Shown: in pieces, positions 25,680 to 32,653 of the stretch
Layout: every line of letters starts with the position of its first letter
How positions within the stretch are numbered: position 1 is the first letter of the stretch
Source of the DNA: Streptosporangium becharense
Lineage (GTDB): Bacteria > Actinomycetota > Actinomycetes > Streptosporangiales > Streptosporangiaceae
Length of the DNA: 64,000 bases
Direction: 5' to 3'
NCBI RefSeq assembly: GCF_014204985.1
Contig: NZ_JACHMP010000001.1
Span: forward strand, 7,502,001 to 7,566,000
Notes under the pieces: generated by a model
What the model was told of the DNA's origin: nothing
Databases searched by the model: none
Seen by the model: the letters and a program-made list of their open reading frames with translations, nothing else
Position numbers and translations under genes: made by a program

Positions 25680-27317
25680 TCAGCCGAGGGTGGCCGAGAC
25701 CAGGTCCCTGGCCTCCTGCTGGACTCGCGCCAGGTGCTCGGGGCCCCTGAAGGACTCGGCGTAGATCTTGTACACGTCCTCGGTGCCGGAGGGCCGGGCG
25801 GCGAACCAGGCGTTCTCCGTGGCGACCTTCAGCCCGCCGATCGGGGCGCCGTTGCCCGGCGCGGAGGTGAGCACCTGCGTGATCGGTTCACCGGCGAGCG
25901 TGTCGGCGGTGACCTGCTCGGCCGAGAGCCTGGCGAGCACCGCCTTCTCCTCCCGGGTCGCCGGGGCGTCGACGCGGGCGTAGGCCGGGTCGCCGAACCG
26001 GGACACCAGGTCGGCGTAGTGCTCGCTCGGCGAGCGCCCCGTGGTCGCGCTGATCTCCGAGGCGAGCAGCGCCAGGATGATGCCGTCCTTGTCGGTGGTC
26101 CACACCGAGCCGTCGCGGCGCAGGAACGACGCGCCGGCGCTCTCCTCACCGCCGAAGCCCAGCGAGCCGTCCAGCAGTCCCGGCACGAACCACTTGAACC
26201 CCACCGGCACCTCCACCAGCCGCCGGCCCAGGTCGGCGGCCACCCGGTCGATCATGCCGCTGCTGACCAGCGTCTTGCCGACCCCCGCGTCCGCGGGCCA
26301 GCCGGGACGGTGCGAGTACAGGTAGGAGATCGCCACGGCGAGGTAGTGGTTGGGGTTCATCAGCCCGCCGTCGGGGGTGACGATGCCGTGCCGGTCGGCG
26401 TCGGCGTCGTTGCCGGTGGAGACGTCGAAGGCGTCGCGGTTGGCGATGAGCGAGGCCATCGCGTACGGCGACGAGCAGTCCATCCGGATCCTGCCGTCCC
26501 AGTCGAGCGTCATGAAACGCCACGTCGGGTCGGTCAGCGGGTTGACCACGGTCAGGTCCAGCCGGTGCCGCTCGGCGATCTCCCCCCAGTAGGCGACGCT
26601 CGCCCCGCCCAGCGGGTCGGCGCCGATGCGCACCCCCGCCTCCCGGACGGCGTCGAGGTCCAGGACCGACGGCAGGTCGTCCACGTAGCGGCCGAGGAAG
26701 TCGTAGCGGCCGGTCGTGTCGGCGGCCACCGCCCTGGCGTACGGGATCCGGCGGACCTCCTTGAGGCCGTCGGCGATCAGCGCGTTGGCCCGATCCTGGA
26801 TCCAGGAGGTCGCGTCGGTGTCGGCCGGGCCGCCGTTGGGCGGGTTGTACTTGAAGCCGCCGTCGGAGGGCGGGTTGTGCGAGGGGGTCACCACCACACC
26901 GTCGGCCCGCCCCGCGGCGCGTCCCCGGTTGTGGGCGAGGATCGCGTGGGACACCGCCGGTGTCGGGGTGTAACCGCCCCGCTCGTCGACCAGCACCCGC
27001 ACCCCGTTGGCGGCGAAGACCTCCAGCGCCGACACCAGCGCCGGCTCGGAGAGCGCGTGGCTGTCGCCGCCCAGGAACAGCGGGCCGTCGATCCCCTGCT
27101 CCGTGCGGTACTCCACGATGGCCTGGCTGGTCGCGAGGATGTGGTCCTCGTTGAACGCGACCCTCAGCGAGGAACCCCGGTGTCCGGACGTCCCGAACGC
27201 CACCCGCTGCCCGACGTCACCCGGGTCGGGGTGCAGCGCGTAGTAGGAGGTCACCAGGCGGGCCACGTCCACCAGATCGGACGGCTGCGCGGGCTGCCCC
27301 GCACGCTCATGAGTCAT
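25680..27317 (-). CDS. pgm: Phosphoglucomutase (alpha-D-glucose-specific)
   Basis: The 545-residue protein interconverts glucose 1-phosphate and glucose 6-phosphate. It contains the opening [12 protein letters not shown], the phosphoserine loop [19 protein letters not shown], the Mg2+ loop [10 protein letters not shown], the sugar-binding [10 protein letters not shown] and a C-terminal phosphate-binding [15 protein letters not shown]. All four functional loops are intact and the length is normal for bacterial Pgm. ATG 27317 has AGGAGA about 6 bases upstream. It is divergent from a ROK sugar kinase, which suggests shared control of sugar-phosphate flux. Confidence 0.95.
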   Translation of the reverse strand: MTHERAGQPAQPSDLVDVARLVTSYYALHPDPGDVGQRVAFGTSGHRGSSLRVAFNEDHILATSQAIVEYRTEQGIDGPLFLGGDSHALSEPALVSALEVFAANGVRVLVDERGGYTPTPAVSHAILAHNRGRAAGRADGVVVTPSHNPPSDGGFKYNPPNGGPADTDATSWIQDRANALIADGLKEVRRIPYARAVAADTTGRYDFLGRYVDDLPSVLDLDAVREAGVRIGADPLGGASVAYWGEIAERHRLDLTVVNPLTDPTWRFMTLDWDGRIRMDCSSPYAMASLIANRDAFDVSTGNDADADRHGIVTPDGGLMNPNHYLAVAISYLYSHRPGWPADAGVGKTLVSSGMIDRVAADLGRRLVEVPVGFKWFVPGLLDGSLGFGGEESAGASFLRRDGSVWTTDKDGIILALLASEISATTGRSPSEHYADLVSRFGDPAYARVDAPATREEKAVLARLSAEQVTADTLAGEPITQVLTSAPGNGAPIGGLKVATENAWFAARPSGTEDVYKIYAESFRGPEHLARVQQEARDLVSATLG

Positions 27318-27441
27318 CGCAATCTCCTCATATCAGTCGTGGCTCACCGTATCTACCCGCGAATCGGAGAAGTCCGCGTAGCGTGCCCGGCGTGTCGCGA
27401 CCGCCCCGCCGCGGCCGCCCGGACCCGGGACGCGCAGACCG

Positions 27442-27470
27442 TTGACAACGTTGTCATCGCCGTCATACCT
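27442..27470 (+). promoter_or_regulatory. Sigma70-like promoter overlapped by a LacI-type palindrome
   Basis: TTGACA at 27442-27447 lies 17 bases before ATACCT (27465-27470). The perfect 14-bp palindrome TGACAACGTTGTCA at 27443-27456, with a central CG, overlaps the -35 hexamer. The form fits LacI/GalR-family operators. It precedes the ROK kinase gene; the cognate regulator is not in the window. Confidence 0.6.
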
Positions 27471-27550
27471 TCACCCTGTTTGCCCGGTTCCCGGGTGACG
27501 ATCGCCTGTTTCCCAGCACCGGAGGACCCCTTGCACAGCCGCGTGGCGGC

Positions 27551-27610
27551 CCCGGCGGGCACCTGCCGCCCCTTCCCGCCCCCGGCGGGTACCTCCCGCC
27601 CCTTCCCGTC
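27551..27610. repeat. 30-bp tandem repeat, two copies
   Basis: The unit starting CCCGGCGGGCACCTGCCGCC (27551-27580) is repeated with three changes at 27581-27610, immediately before the ROK kinase start. Confidence 0.8.
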
Positions 27611-27634
27611 CCCGCCCGCCCGTGAGGGCGGCTC

Positions 27635-28549
27635 GTGACCGTCCTCGCGATCGACATCGGCGGCACCAAGTTCGCCGCCGCGCTCGTCCGGCCGGACGGG
27701 AGCATGGACCGCCGGACGGAGGTGCCGGTCGGGCCGGACCCCACCGCCACCCTCGCCTCGCTGGTCCGCGAGGTCGGCCCCGCGGAGGTGACCGGGGTCG
27801 GCATCGGCTCCGCGGGCCCGGTCGACGTCACCGCCGGCAGGGTCAGCCCGGTCAACATCCCGGCCTGGCGGGACTTCCCGCTGGCCGACACCGTCGGCGG
27901 GCTCGTCCCCGCAGTGCCCGTCGCACTCGCGGGAGACGGCCAGTGCATGGCGCTCGGCGAATGGTGGCGGGGTGGGCACGGCCCGGCCTCCCGTGCCCTC
28001 CTGGGCATCGTGGTCTCCACCGGTGTGGGCGGCGGCGTCGTCCTCGACGGGGAACCGTATCTGGGCCCGACCGGGAACGCCGGGCACATCGGCCACATCA
28101 CCGTCGACCGCGACGGCGAGCCGTGCCCCTGCGGGGCGACCGGCTGCCTGGAGACGATCGCCAGCGGCCCGAGCATGGTCCGCTGGGCCCTGGCGAACGG
28201 CTGGCGCGCCGCGGCCGGCCACCCGGACGCCAGGGCCCTGGCGTCCGACGCCGCGCGCGGGATCCCCGTCGCCCGGCTCGCCTTCCAGCGGGCCGCCGAC
28301 GCGCTCGCCACGGCGATCCTCACCGCGGCGGCCCTGTTCGACCTCGACGAGGTCGTCGTCGGCGGCGGTGTCTCCGGGGCGGGCGACACGCTGCTCACCC
28401 CGCTGCGGCAGGCGGTCGCCAAGCAGGCCGGGCTCGGCTTCCTGCACCGCCTCACCGTCACCCGTACCGCGCTGGAGCGTGACGCCGGCCTGTACGGCGC
28501 CGCCGCGCTCGTCCTGCCCCGGGAGGTGAGGCCCCCCGCCGGGAGATGA
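27635..28549 (+). CDS. ROK-family sugar kinase (glucokinase-like)
   Basis: The 304-residue protein phosphorylates a hexose with ATP. The phosphate-1 loop is VLAIDIGGTKFAAALV; the ROK signature and zinc site read GHIGHITVDRDGEPCPCGATGCLE (His plus CxCxxxxC); and the catalytic region is VALAGDGQCMALGEWWRG, in which AGDGQ replaces the usual ENDAN-type phrase. No N-terminal helix-turn-helix is present, so it is a kinase rather than a repressor. GTG 27635 has GAGGG nearby. The last codons (REVRPPAGR) are made by the first unit of a tandem-repeat array, so the natural C-terminus may have been replaced. Confidence 0.88.
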   Translation: MTVLAIDIGGTKFAAALVRPDGSMDRRTEVPVGPDPTATLASLVREVGPAEVTGVGIGSAGPVDVTAGRVSPVNIPAWRDFPLADTVGGLVPAVPVALAGDGQCMALGEWWRGGHGPASRALLGIVVSTGVGGGVVLDGEPYLGPTGNAGHIGHITVDRDGEPCPCGATGCLETIASGPSMVRWALANGWRAAAGHPDARALASDAARGIPVARLAFQRAADALATAILTAAALFDLDEVVVGGGVSGAGDTLLTPLRQAVAKQAGLGFLHRLTVTRTALERDAGLYGAAALVLPREVRPPAGR

Positions 28550-28637
28550 GGACCCCGCCGGGAGGTGAGGACCCCCGCCGGGAGGTGAGGACCCCGCCGG
28601 GAGGTGAGGACCCCCGCCGGGAGGCGAGGACCCCGCC
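28521..28637. repeat. Alternating 20/19-bp tandem repeat, six copies
   Basis: Units of the form GGGAGGTGAGGACCCC(C)GCC begin at 28521, 28541, 28560, 28580, 28599 and 28619. They alternate between 20 and 19 bp, so the real period is 39 bp. The first unit and part of the second encode the end of the ROK kinase. There are no spacers, so it is not a CRISPR array. Confidence 0.9.
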
Positions 28638-28667
28638 GGGAGCCCCAGGGCTGGGACCCGGTCGCCG

Positions 28668-28868
28668 TCAGCTTCGGCTGACGTCCGGCGGACGCGCTCC
28701 GTCCTCGGCGGCCTCCCGCGCGGAGCCCTCCTCCAGGCGGGCGCGCAGCCGGGTGCGGATCTCGTCCGGGGTGTAGGCCTGCCGCCGCCGCTCGGCTCGC
28801 GCGATCACCGCTCCCGTGGCCGCCACGCCCGCGACGCCCGCCAGGCCGAGTATCTTCCACCATCGCAT
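28668..28868 (-). CDS. Small single-pass membrane protein
   Basis: The 66-residue protein begins MRWWKILGLAGVAGVAATGA, a membrane helix of about 18 residues. A basic, amphipathic tail follows (ERRRQAYTPDEIRTRLRARL) and then an acidic, disordered end. It would sit in the inner membrane with its tail in the cytosol. The family is common but uncharacterised in actinomycetes. Its start is 17 bases from the start of a divergent papain-fold gene, and both appear to be leaderless from one shared element. Confidence 0.7.
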   Translation of the reverse strand: MRWWKILGLAGVAGVAATGAVIARAERRRQAYTPDEIRTRLRARLEEGSAREAAEDGARPPDVSRS

Positions 28869-28873
28869 GTGCC

Positions 28874-28880
28874 TACGCTA
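28874..28880. promoter_or_regulatory. Shared bidirectional -10 element for two leaderless genes
   Basis: On the plus strand TACGCT (28874-28879) ends 6 bases before ATG 28886. On the minus strand TAGCGT (28880-28875) ends 6 bases before the ATG at 28868. Both fit the actinobacterial TANNNT -10 consensus at leaderless spacing. Confidence 0.65.
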
Positions 28881-28885
28881 CTGGC

Positions 28886-29521
28886 ATGTCCGGTAAGAAC
28901 ATCAGCCTCGACGAGGCCGTCAACCTGACCCGCACCGGTGACGTGTGGCTGTTCCGCGGCCGGACGGTGCCCGACCGCGCCATCCAGACCGTGACGAACA
29001 GCCCCGTCAACCACGTCGGCATGTCGGTCGTCATCGACGACATGCCTCCCCTGATGTGGCACGCCGAGCTCGGCCGCTCGCTGCCCGACCTGTGGTCGGG
29101 GACGCACCAGCGCGGGGTGCAGTTGCACGACCTGTGCGAGGCGGTCACGGTCTGGGCCACCCGGTACGGCCAGCGGGCCTGGCTCCGGCAGCTGGAACCG
29201 GAGATCCCCCGGGAGATGGAGGACGCCGTCCTGCGCACCGTCGCCCGGCTCGACGGCACCCCCTTCCCGTCCACGGCCAGGCTCGCCGGACGCTGGATGA
29301 AGGGACGGATACCGAAGATCTTCAAGCGGGGGCGGGAGGAGAGCGCTCTGGAGAGCGCCTACTGCGCCGAGGTCGTCGCCGTCACCTACGAGGCCATGGG
29401 CCTGCTCCCCGGCGGCAGGCGGCCCAACTGGTACGACCCGGGCCGGTTCTGGAGCGGCGACGACCTCCGGCTGGAGGGTGGTTTCCGGCTCGGGGGAGAG
29501 ATCACCGTGAAGCTGGGGTAG
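28886..29521 (+). CDS. YiiX-like permuted papain-fold protein
   Basis: The 211-residue protein has a His first (His43 in SPVNHVGMSVVI) and a Cys late (Cys160 in SAYCAEVVAVTYEAMG). That is the circularly permuted NlpC/P60 order of the YaeF/YiiX group, whose members are lipid- or amide-acting cysteine hydrolases. It opens with TRTGDVWLFRGR, the family's usual GDxxLF-like strand. There is no signal peptide, so it is cytosolic or membrane-associated. Substrate is unknown. The divergent small membrane protein may be a partner. Confidence 0.75.
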   Translation: MSGKNISLDEAVNLTRTGDVWLFRGRTVPDRAIQTVTNSPVNHVGMSVVIDDMPPLMWHAELGRSLPDLWSGTHQRGVQLHDLCEAVTVWATRYGQRAWLRQLEPEIPREMEDAVLRTVARLDGTPFPSTARLAGRWMKGRIPKIFKRGREESALESAYCAEVVAVTYEAMGLLPGGRRPNWYDPGRFWSGDDLRLEGGFRLGGEITVKLG

Positions 29522-29618
29522 GGCCCCGGTCGGACGGGGCGGCCGACGCAACCCCCGGCGGACGCCGTCCGAAGTCACAGGGGGCGGATCCCGCCGCCGT
29601 CGAACCAGGGGGTTGCGC

Positions 29619-30842
29619 ATGTCGGACACGGTGATCATCGTCGGTGCGGGTCTCGCGGGCCTGGCGTGCGCCGTCCGGTTGCACTCCGCCGGGGTGCCCG
29701 TCCGCGTCGTCGAGTCGTCGGAGGAGGTGGGCGGCCGGGTGCGCACCGACGTCGTGGACGGTTTCCGGCTCGACCGGGGCTTCCAGGTGTTCAACACCGC
29801 CTACCCCGAGGCGGGCCGGGTGCTCGACGTCGCCGCTCTGGACCTGCGCGCGATCCCCTCGGGTGTGATCGCCTTCGAGCGCGGGCGCCGGGAGCGTTTC
29901 ATGCTGCCGTGGCGCCACCCGAGTCAGGCGCTGAGCGGGTTGCTGGCCGACGTGGGGTCACCGCTGGACAAGGTCGCGCTGGCCGCGCTCACCGCGCGCG
30001 ACATCGCCCTGCCCGCCGATCGGCTGCGTGACGGCCGCGAGCGCACCACACAGGAGGAACTGCGGCACTGGGGCATCTCACAGAAGATGATCGAGAAGAT
30101 GATCCGCCCCTTCCTCGCGGGTGTCGTGCTCGAACGCGAGCTGGAGACCTCCAGCCGTTTCTTCCACCTGATCTGGCGGGCCTTCGCCCGGGGCACGGTC
30201 GGGGTGCCCGCGCTCGGCATGGGCCAGATCGCCCGCCAGCTCGCCACCCGGCTCCCGCCCGGTGCGATCTCCCTCGGCACCCCCGTCATCGCGGTCAGTG
30301 AGGACGGCGTGGAGACGGCCGGGGACGGCACGATCCCGGCCCGCGCGGTGGTCGTGGCGACCGACCCGGCCATGGCCGCGGCGCTCTACCCGGGGCTGGA
30401 GATCCCGACGATGAGGTCGGTGACGACCTTCTACCACGCGGCCCCGCGCTCACCCATGGAGGACCCCACGCAGATCGTCGACGTGGAGGGCCACATCACC
30501 GACACCCTGGTCATCAGCGACGCCGCCCCGGAGTACGCCCCGCCGGGCCGCGCGCTGATCTCCACCTCGGTCCTGGGGGTCCTCTCCGCCGGCGACGAGC
30601 CCCGCGTCCGGGCACGGCTGTCGCAGATCTACGGCACCGACACCTCCGGCTGGGAGCACCTGGCGACCTACGCGATCGGGGACGCGCTGCCGGCGATGCC
30701 GCCGCCGTTGCGGATGCGGCGCCCGGTCCGTTTCGCGGACGGCCGCTACGTGTGCGGTGACCACCGCGACACCGGCTCTCACCAGGGAGCCCTGGTCTCC
30801 GGCCGCCGCGCCGCCGACGCCGTCCTGGCGGACCTCGGGTGA
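29619..30842 (+). CDS. FAD-dependent amine oxidase/phytoene-desaturase-like oxidoreductase
   Basis: The 407-residue protein has an N-terminal FAD dinucleotide fold VIIVGAGLAGLACAVRL, then the Glu that binds ribose (VVESSEEVGGRVRTD) and a C-terminal FAD motif (RYVCGDHRDTGSHQGALVSG). It resembles the NAD(P)/FAD-dependent oxidoreductases related to protoporphyrinogen oxidase and carotenoid desaturases. The substrate cannot be told. ATG 29619 is preferred because AGGGGG lies 7 bases upstream, rather than TTG 29613. It is probably monocistronic. Confidence 0.83.
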   Translation: MSDTVIIVGAGLAGLACAVRLHSAGVPVRVVESSEEVGGRVRTDVVDGFRLDRGFQVFNTAYPEAGRVLDVAALDLRAIPSGVIAFERGRRERFMLPWRHPSQALSGLLADVGSPLDKVALAALTARDIALPADRLRDGRERTTQEELRHWGISQKMIEKMIRPFLAGVVLERELETSSRFFHLIWRAFARGTVGVPALGMGQIARQLATRLPPGAISLGTPVIAVSEDGVETAGDGTIPARAVVVATDPAMAAALYPGLEIPTMRSVTTFYHAAPRSPMEDPTQIVDVEGHITDTLVISDAAPEYAPPGRALISTSVLGVLSAGDEPRVRARLSQIYGTDTSGWEHLATYAIGDALPAMPPPLRMRRPVRFADGRYVCGDHRDTGSHQGALVSGRRAADAVLADLG

Positions 30843-30930
30843 TCTCGTAAGGACCTGGGAACGTCCCCGGGGGAGCCGGGGTGACCCCGGGGGCTCCAGG
30901 GGAGCCGGGGTGATCTGGGAGGGTCCAGGA

Positions 30931-31018
30931 GCGACGGCTCCCGCATGGCACGGGGTGGCCCGGTGTGGCCCGGGGCGACGGCTCCCGGACGACCCGGGGT
31001 GGCCCGGCGTGGCCTGGG
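30931..31018. repeat. 44-bp tandem repeat, two copies
   Basis: The unit beginning GCGACGGCTCCCG (30931-30974) recurs at 30975-31018 with several substitutions, and a third copy starts with GCGAC at 31019. It lies between convergent oxidoreductase and PPOX genes in a stretch also rich in GGGGTGACCCCGGGG-type inverted sequence. Confidence 0.75.
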
Positions 31019-31056
31019 GCGACCTTGGAAGGCCGTTCCGCCCGGCGCGTCCGCGT

Positions 31057-31518
31057 TCAGGCCAGGCGGGCGGGGAAGCCGCCGGTAGCGACGGGGCCCC
31101 AGCGCTCCGGGGTGACGCGCAGCAGCGACTTGCCCTGGCGGACCATGGCCGCGCGGTACTCGTCCCAGTCGGGGTGCTCGCCGGAGACGGCCCGGTAGTA
31201 CTCGACCAGCGGTTCCAGCGCCTCGGGCAGGTCGAGCACCTCGGCCGTGCCGTCCACCTGCACCCAGGGGCCGTCGAAGTCGTCCGACAGGACCACGACG
31301 CTCACCCCGGGGTCGCGCCGGGCGTTGGCCGCCTTGGCGCGCTCGGGGTAGGTGGACACCACGATGCGGCCCTCGGCGTCGACGCCGCAGGTCACCGGGG
31401 ACGCCTGCGGCCTGCCGTCGCGCCGTGCGGTGATGAGCAGCGCGCGGTGGCGGTGACGGAGGAAATCCAGCAGCCGGTCACGTGAGACGACCTCGTTGGT
31501 CGCGATCCTCGGGCTCAT
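31057..31518 (-). CDS. PPOX-class (F420-type) oxidoreductase
   Basis: The 153-residue split-barrel protein begins LLDFLRHRHRALLITARRDG and continues RPQASPVTCGVDAEGRIVVS, then YPERAKAANARRDPGVSVVV and GPWVQVDGTAEVLD. That is the pattern of pyridoxamine-oxidase-like proteins that in actinomycetes mostly use coenzyme F420. It ends QGKSLLRVTPERW. The reaction is unknown. ATG 31518 is the natural start. It is one of three PPOX-fold proteins in the window. Confidence 0.83.
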   Translation of the reverse strand: MSPRIATNEVVSRDRLLDFLRHRHRALLITARRDGRPQASPVTCGVDAEGRIVVSTYPERAKAANARRDPGVSVVVLSDDFDGPWVQVDGTAEVLDLPEALEPLVEYYRAVSGEHPDWDEYRAAMVRQGKSLLRVTPERWGPVATGGFPARLA

Positions 31519-31735
31519 GCCCTCACTGTACGGGGGAGGGGAACGGCCGGTTTCCCGTGGTTTTCCGGAATGGAATATCGGCTCTTCTGGACACTTATAT
31601 GGATTTCTGGGAGATAAGTAGTCAAAAATCTCCTAATGTGGCATTTGTGAGGAAGTGTCGGGAATCGATCTCCAAAAGCAGTGGATGAGCGCCTCGGGCA
31701 CCGTCCGGCGGGCCCGGCGGCTCATCCGCCCACCC

Positions 31736-31748
31736 GAAGGAGATGAAC
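31736..31748 (+). promoter_or_regulatory. Ribosome-binding site that decides the fasciclin start
   Basis: GAAGGAG at 31736-31742 abuts an ATG at 31743 with no spacing, but lies 6 bases before GTG 31749, so GTG is the likely start. Confidence 0.7.
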
Positions 31749-32450
31749 GTGGAGAAAAAGGCTCTCCTCGCCTCGGCTCTGACCGTGCTCGCCATGACCG
31801 CGCTTCCCGCAGCCCAGGCGGGCGCCATGAGCCCGGGTCTCTCTCCCGCGCCCGTGCCCACCGACACCGGTGCCAGCCCGCCCGCACCCACCGACATGAC
31901 CTCACCGTCCCCCACCGACATGACCTCACCGTCTCCCACGGACATGACGTCGCCGTCTCCCACCGGGACGGGCGCGATGACCGAGCCGTTCGGCCCGGCC
32001 TGCGCCTCCCTGCCGGCCACGGGTGAGGGCAGCCTGGAGGACATGGCGGGCAAGCCCGTCGCGGACGCCGTCGCCTCCAACCCCGAGCTGTCCACGCTGA
32101 ACGATGCGATCAAGCAGGCCGGTGTGGCCGAGACGCTCAACTCCGCCGAGGACGTCACGGTGTTCGCACCCACGAACGACGCCTTCGACAAGGTCCCCAA
32201 GGACACGCTCGACAAGCTCCTCGCCGACAAGGAGGAACTGACCAAGGTCCTGACCTATCACGTCGTCGAGGGCAAGAAGACGCCCGAGAACCTGACGGAG
32301 GGGACGCTGACCACGCTCCAGGGCGGCACGCTCACCGTCGAGGGCTCCGGTGAGGAGTTCACCATCGACGACGCGAAGATCGTCTGCGGCAACATCCAGA
32401 CCGCCAACGCCACCGTCTACCTCATCGACGGCGTGCTCATGCCCAAGTGA
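31749..32450 (+). CDS. Secreted fasciclin (FAS1) domain protein
   Basis: The 233-residue precursor has a signal peptide (MEKKALLASALTVLAMTALP, ending AQA). A Thr/Pro/Ser linker with three TDMTSPSP repeats follows, made by a 24-bp DNA repeat. Then comes one FAS1 domain (about 100-233) with the H1 box DVTVFAPTNDAFDKVP, the YH motif LTYHVVEGK and the H2-like end ATVYLIDGVLMP. Relatives include the mycobacterial MPT70/MPT83 adhesins. It is probably an extracellular or wall-linked adhesion protein. The 224-bp upstream gap is unusually AT-rich around 31590-31660, consistent with a promoter. A perfect hairpin follows. Confidence 0.9.
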   Translation: MEKKALLASALTVLAMTALPAAQAGAMSPGLSPAPVPTDTGASPPAPTDMTSPSPTDMTSPSPTDMTSPSPTGTGAMTEPFGPACASLPATGEGSLEDMAGKPVADAVASNPELSTLNDAIKQAGVAETLNSAEDVTVFAPTNDAFDKVPKDTLDKLLADKEELTKVLTYHVVEGKKTPENLTEGTLTTLQGGTLTVEGSGEEFTIDDAKIVCGNIQTANATVYLIDGVLMPK

Positions 32451-32460
32451 CCCCGGAGAC

Positions 32461-32524
32461 CGCGACCGGCTCGCCCCCGGACGACCGGGGAACCCGCGAC
32501 CGGCTCACCCCCGGACGACCGGGG
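32461..32524. repeat. 34-bp tandem repeat, two copies
   Basis: CGCGACCGGCTCGCCCCCGG (32461 onward) recurs at 32495 with one change, the unit being 34 bp. It lies just after the fasciclin gene. Confidence 0.8.
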
Positions 32525-32543
32525 AGGTCCCGACCGGCCGACC

Positions 32544-32568
32544 GAGGGGCGCCCGCGCGGCGCCCCTC
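32544..32568. terminator. Hairpin terminator of the fasciclin gene
   Basis: GAGGGGCGCC at 32544-32553 and GGCGCCCCTC at 32559-32568 form a perfect 10-bp stem with a 5-base loop. Confidence 0.75.
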
Positions 32569-32653
32569 ATCCCCGTGATGATCGCGCGCGACTACCCCGC
32601 CGATCCGCGGGTACCTGGGCCGTGACAGTCGGGGAGACCGGAAGGCGGACGGC

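Larger units (their letters stand above)
27318..27634. other. Divergent promoter region, pgm and ROK kinase
   Basis: This 317-bp region contains no gene. It holds a palindromic operator overlapping a promoter (27442-27470) and a 30-bp tandem repeat in the kinase leader (27551-27610). Confidence 0.7.

Noticed and set aside
28521-28640. Possible CRISPR array
   Set aside because: Units are contiguous with no spacers and show simple 20/19-bp alternation.
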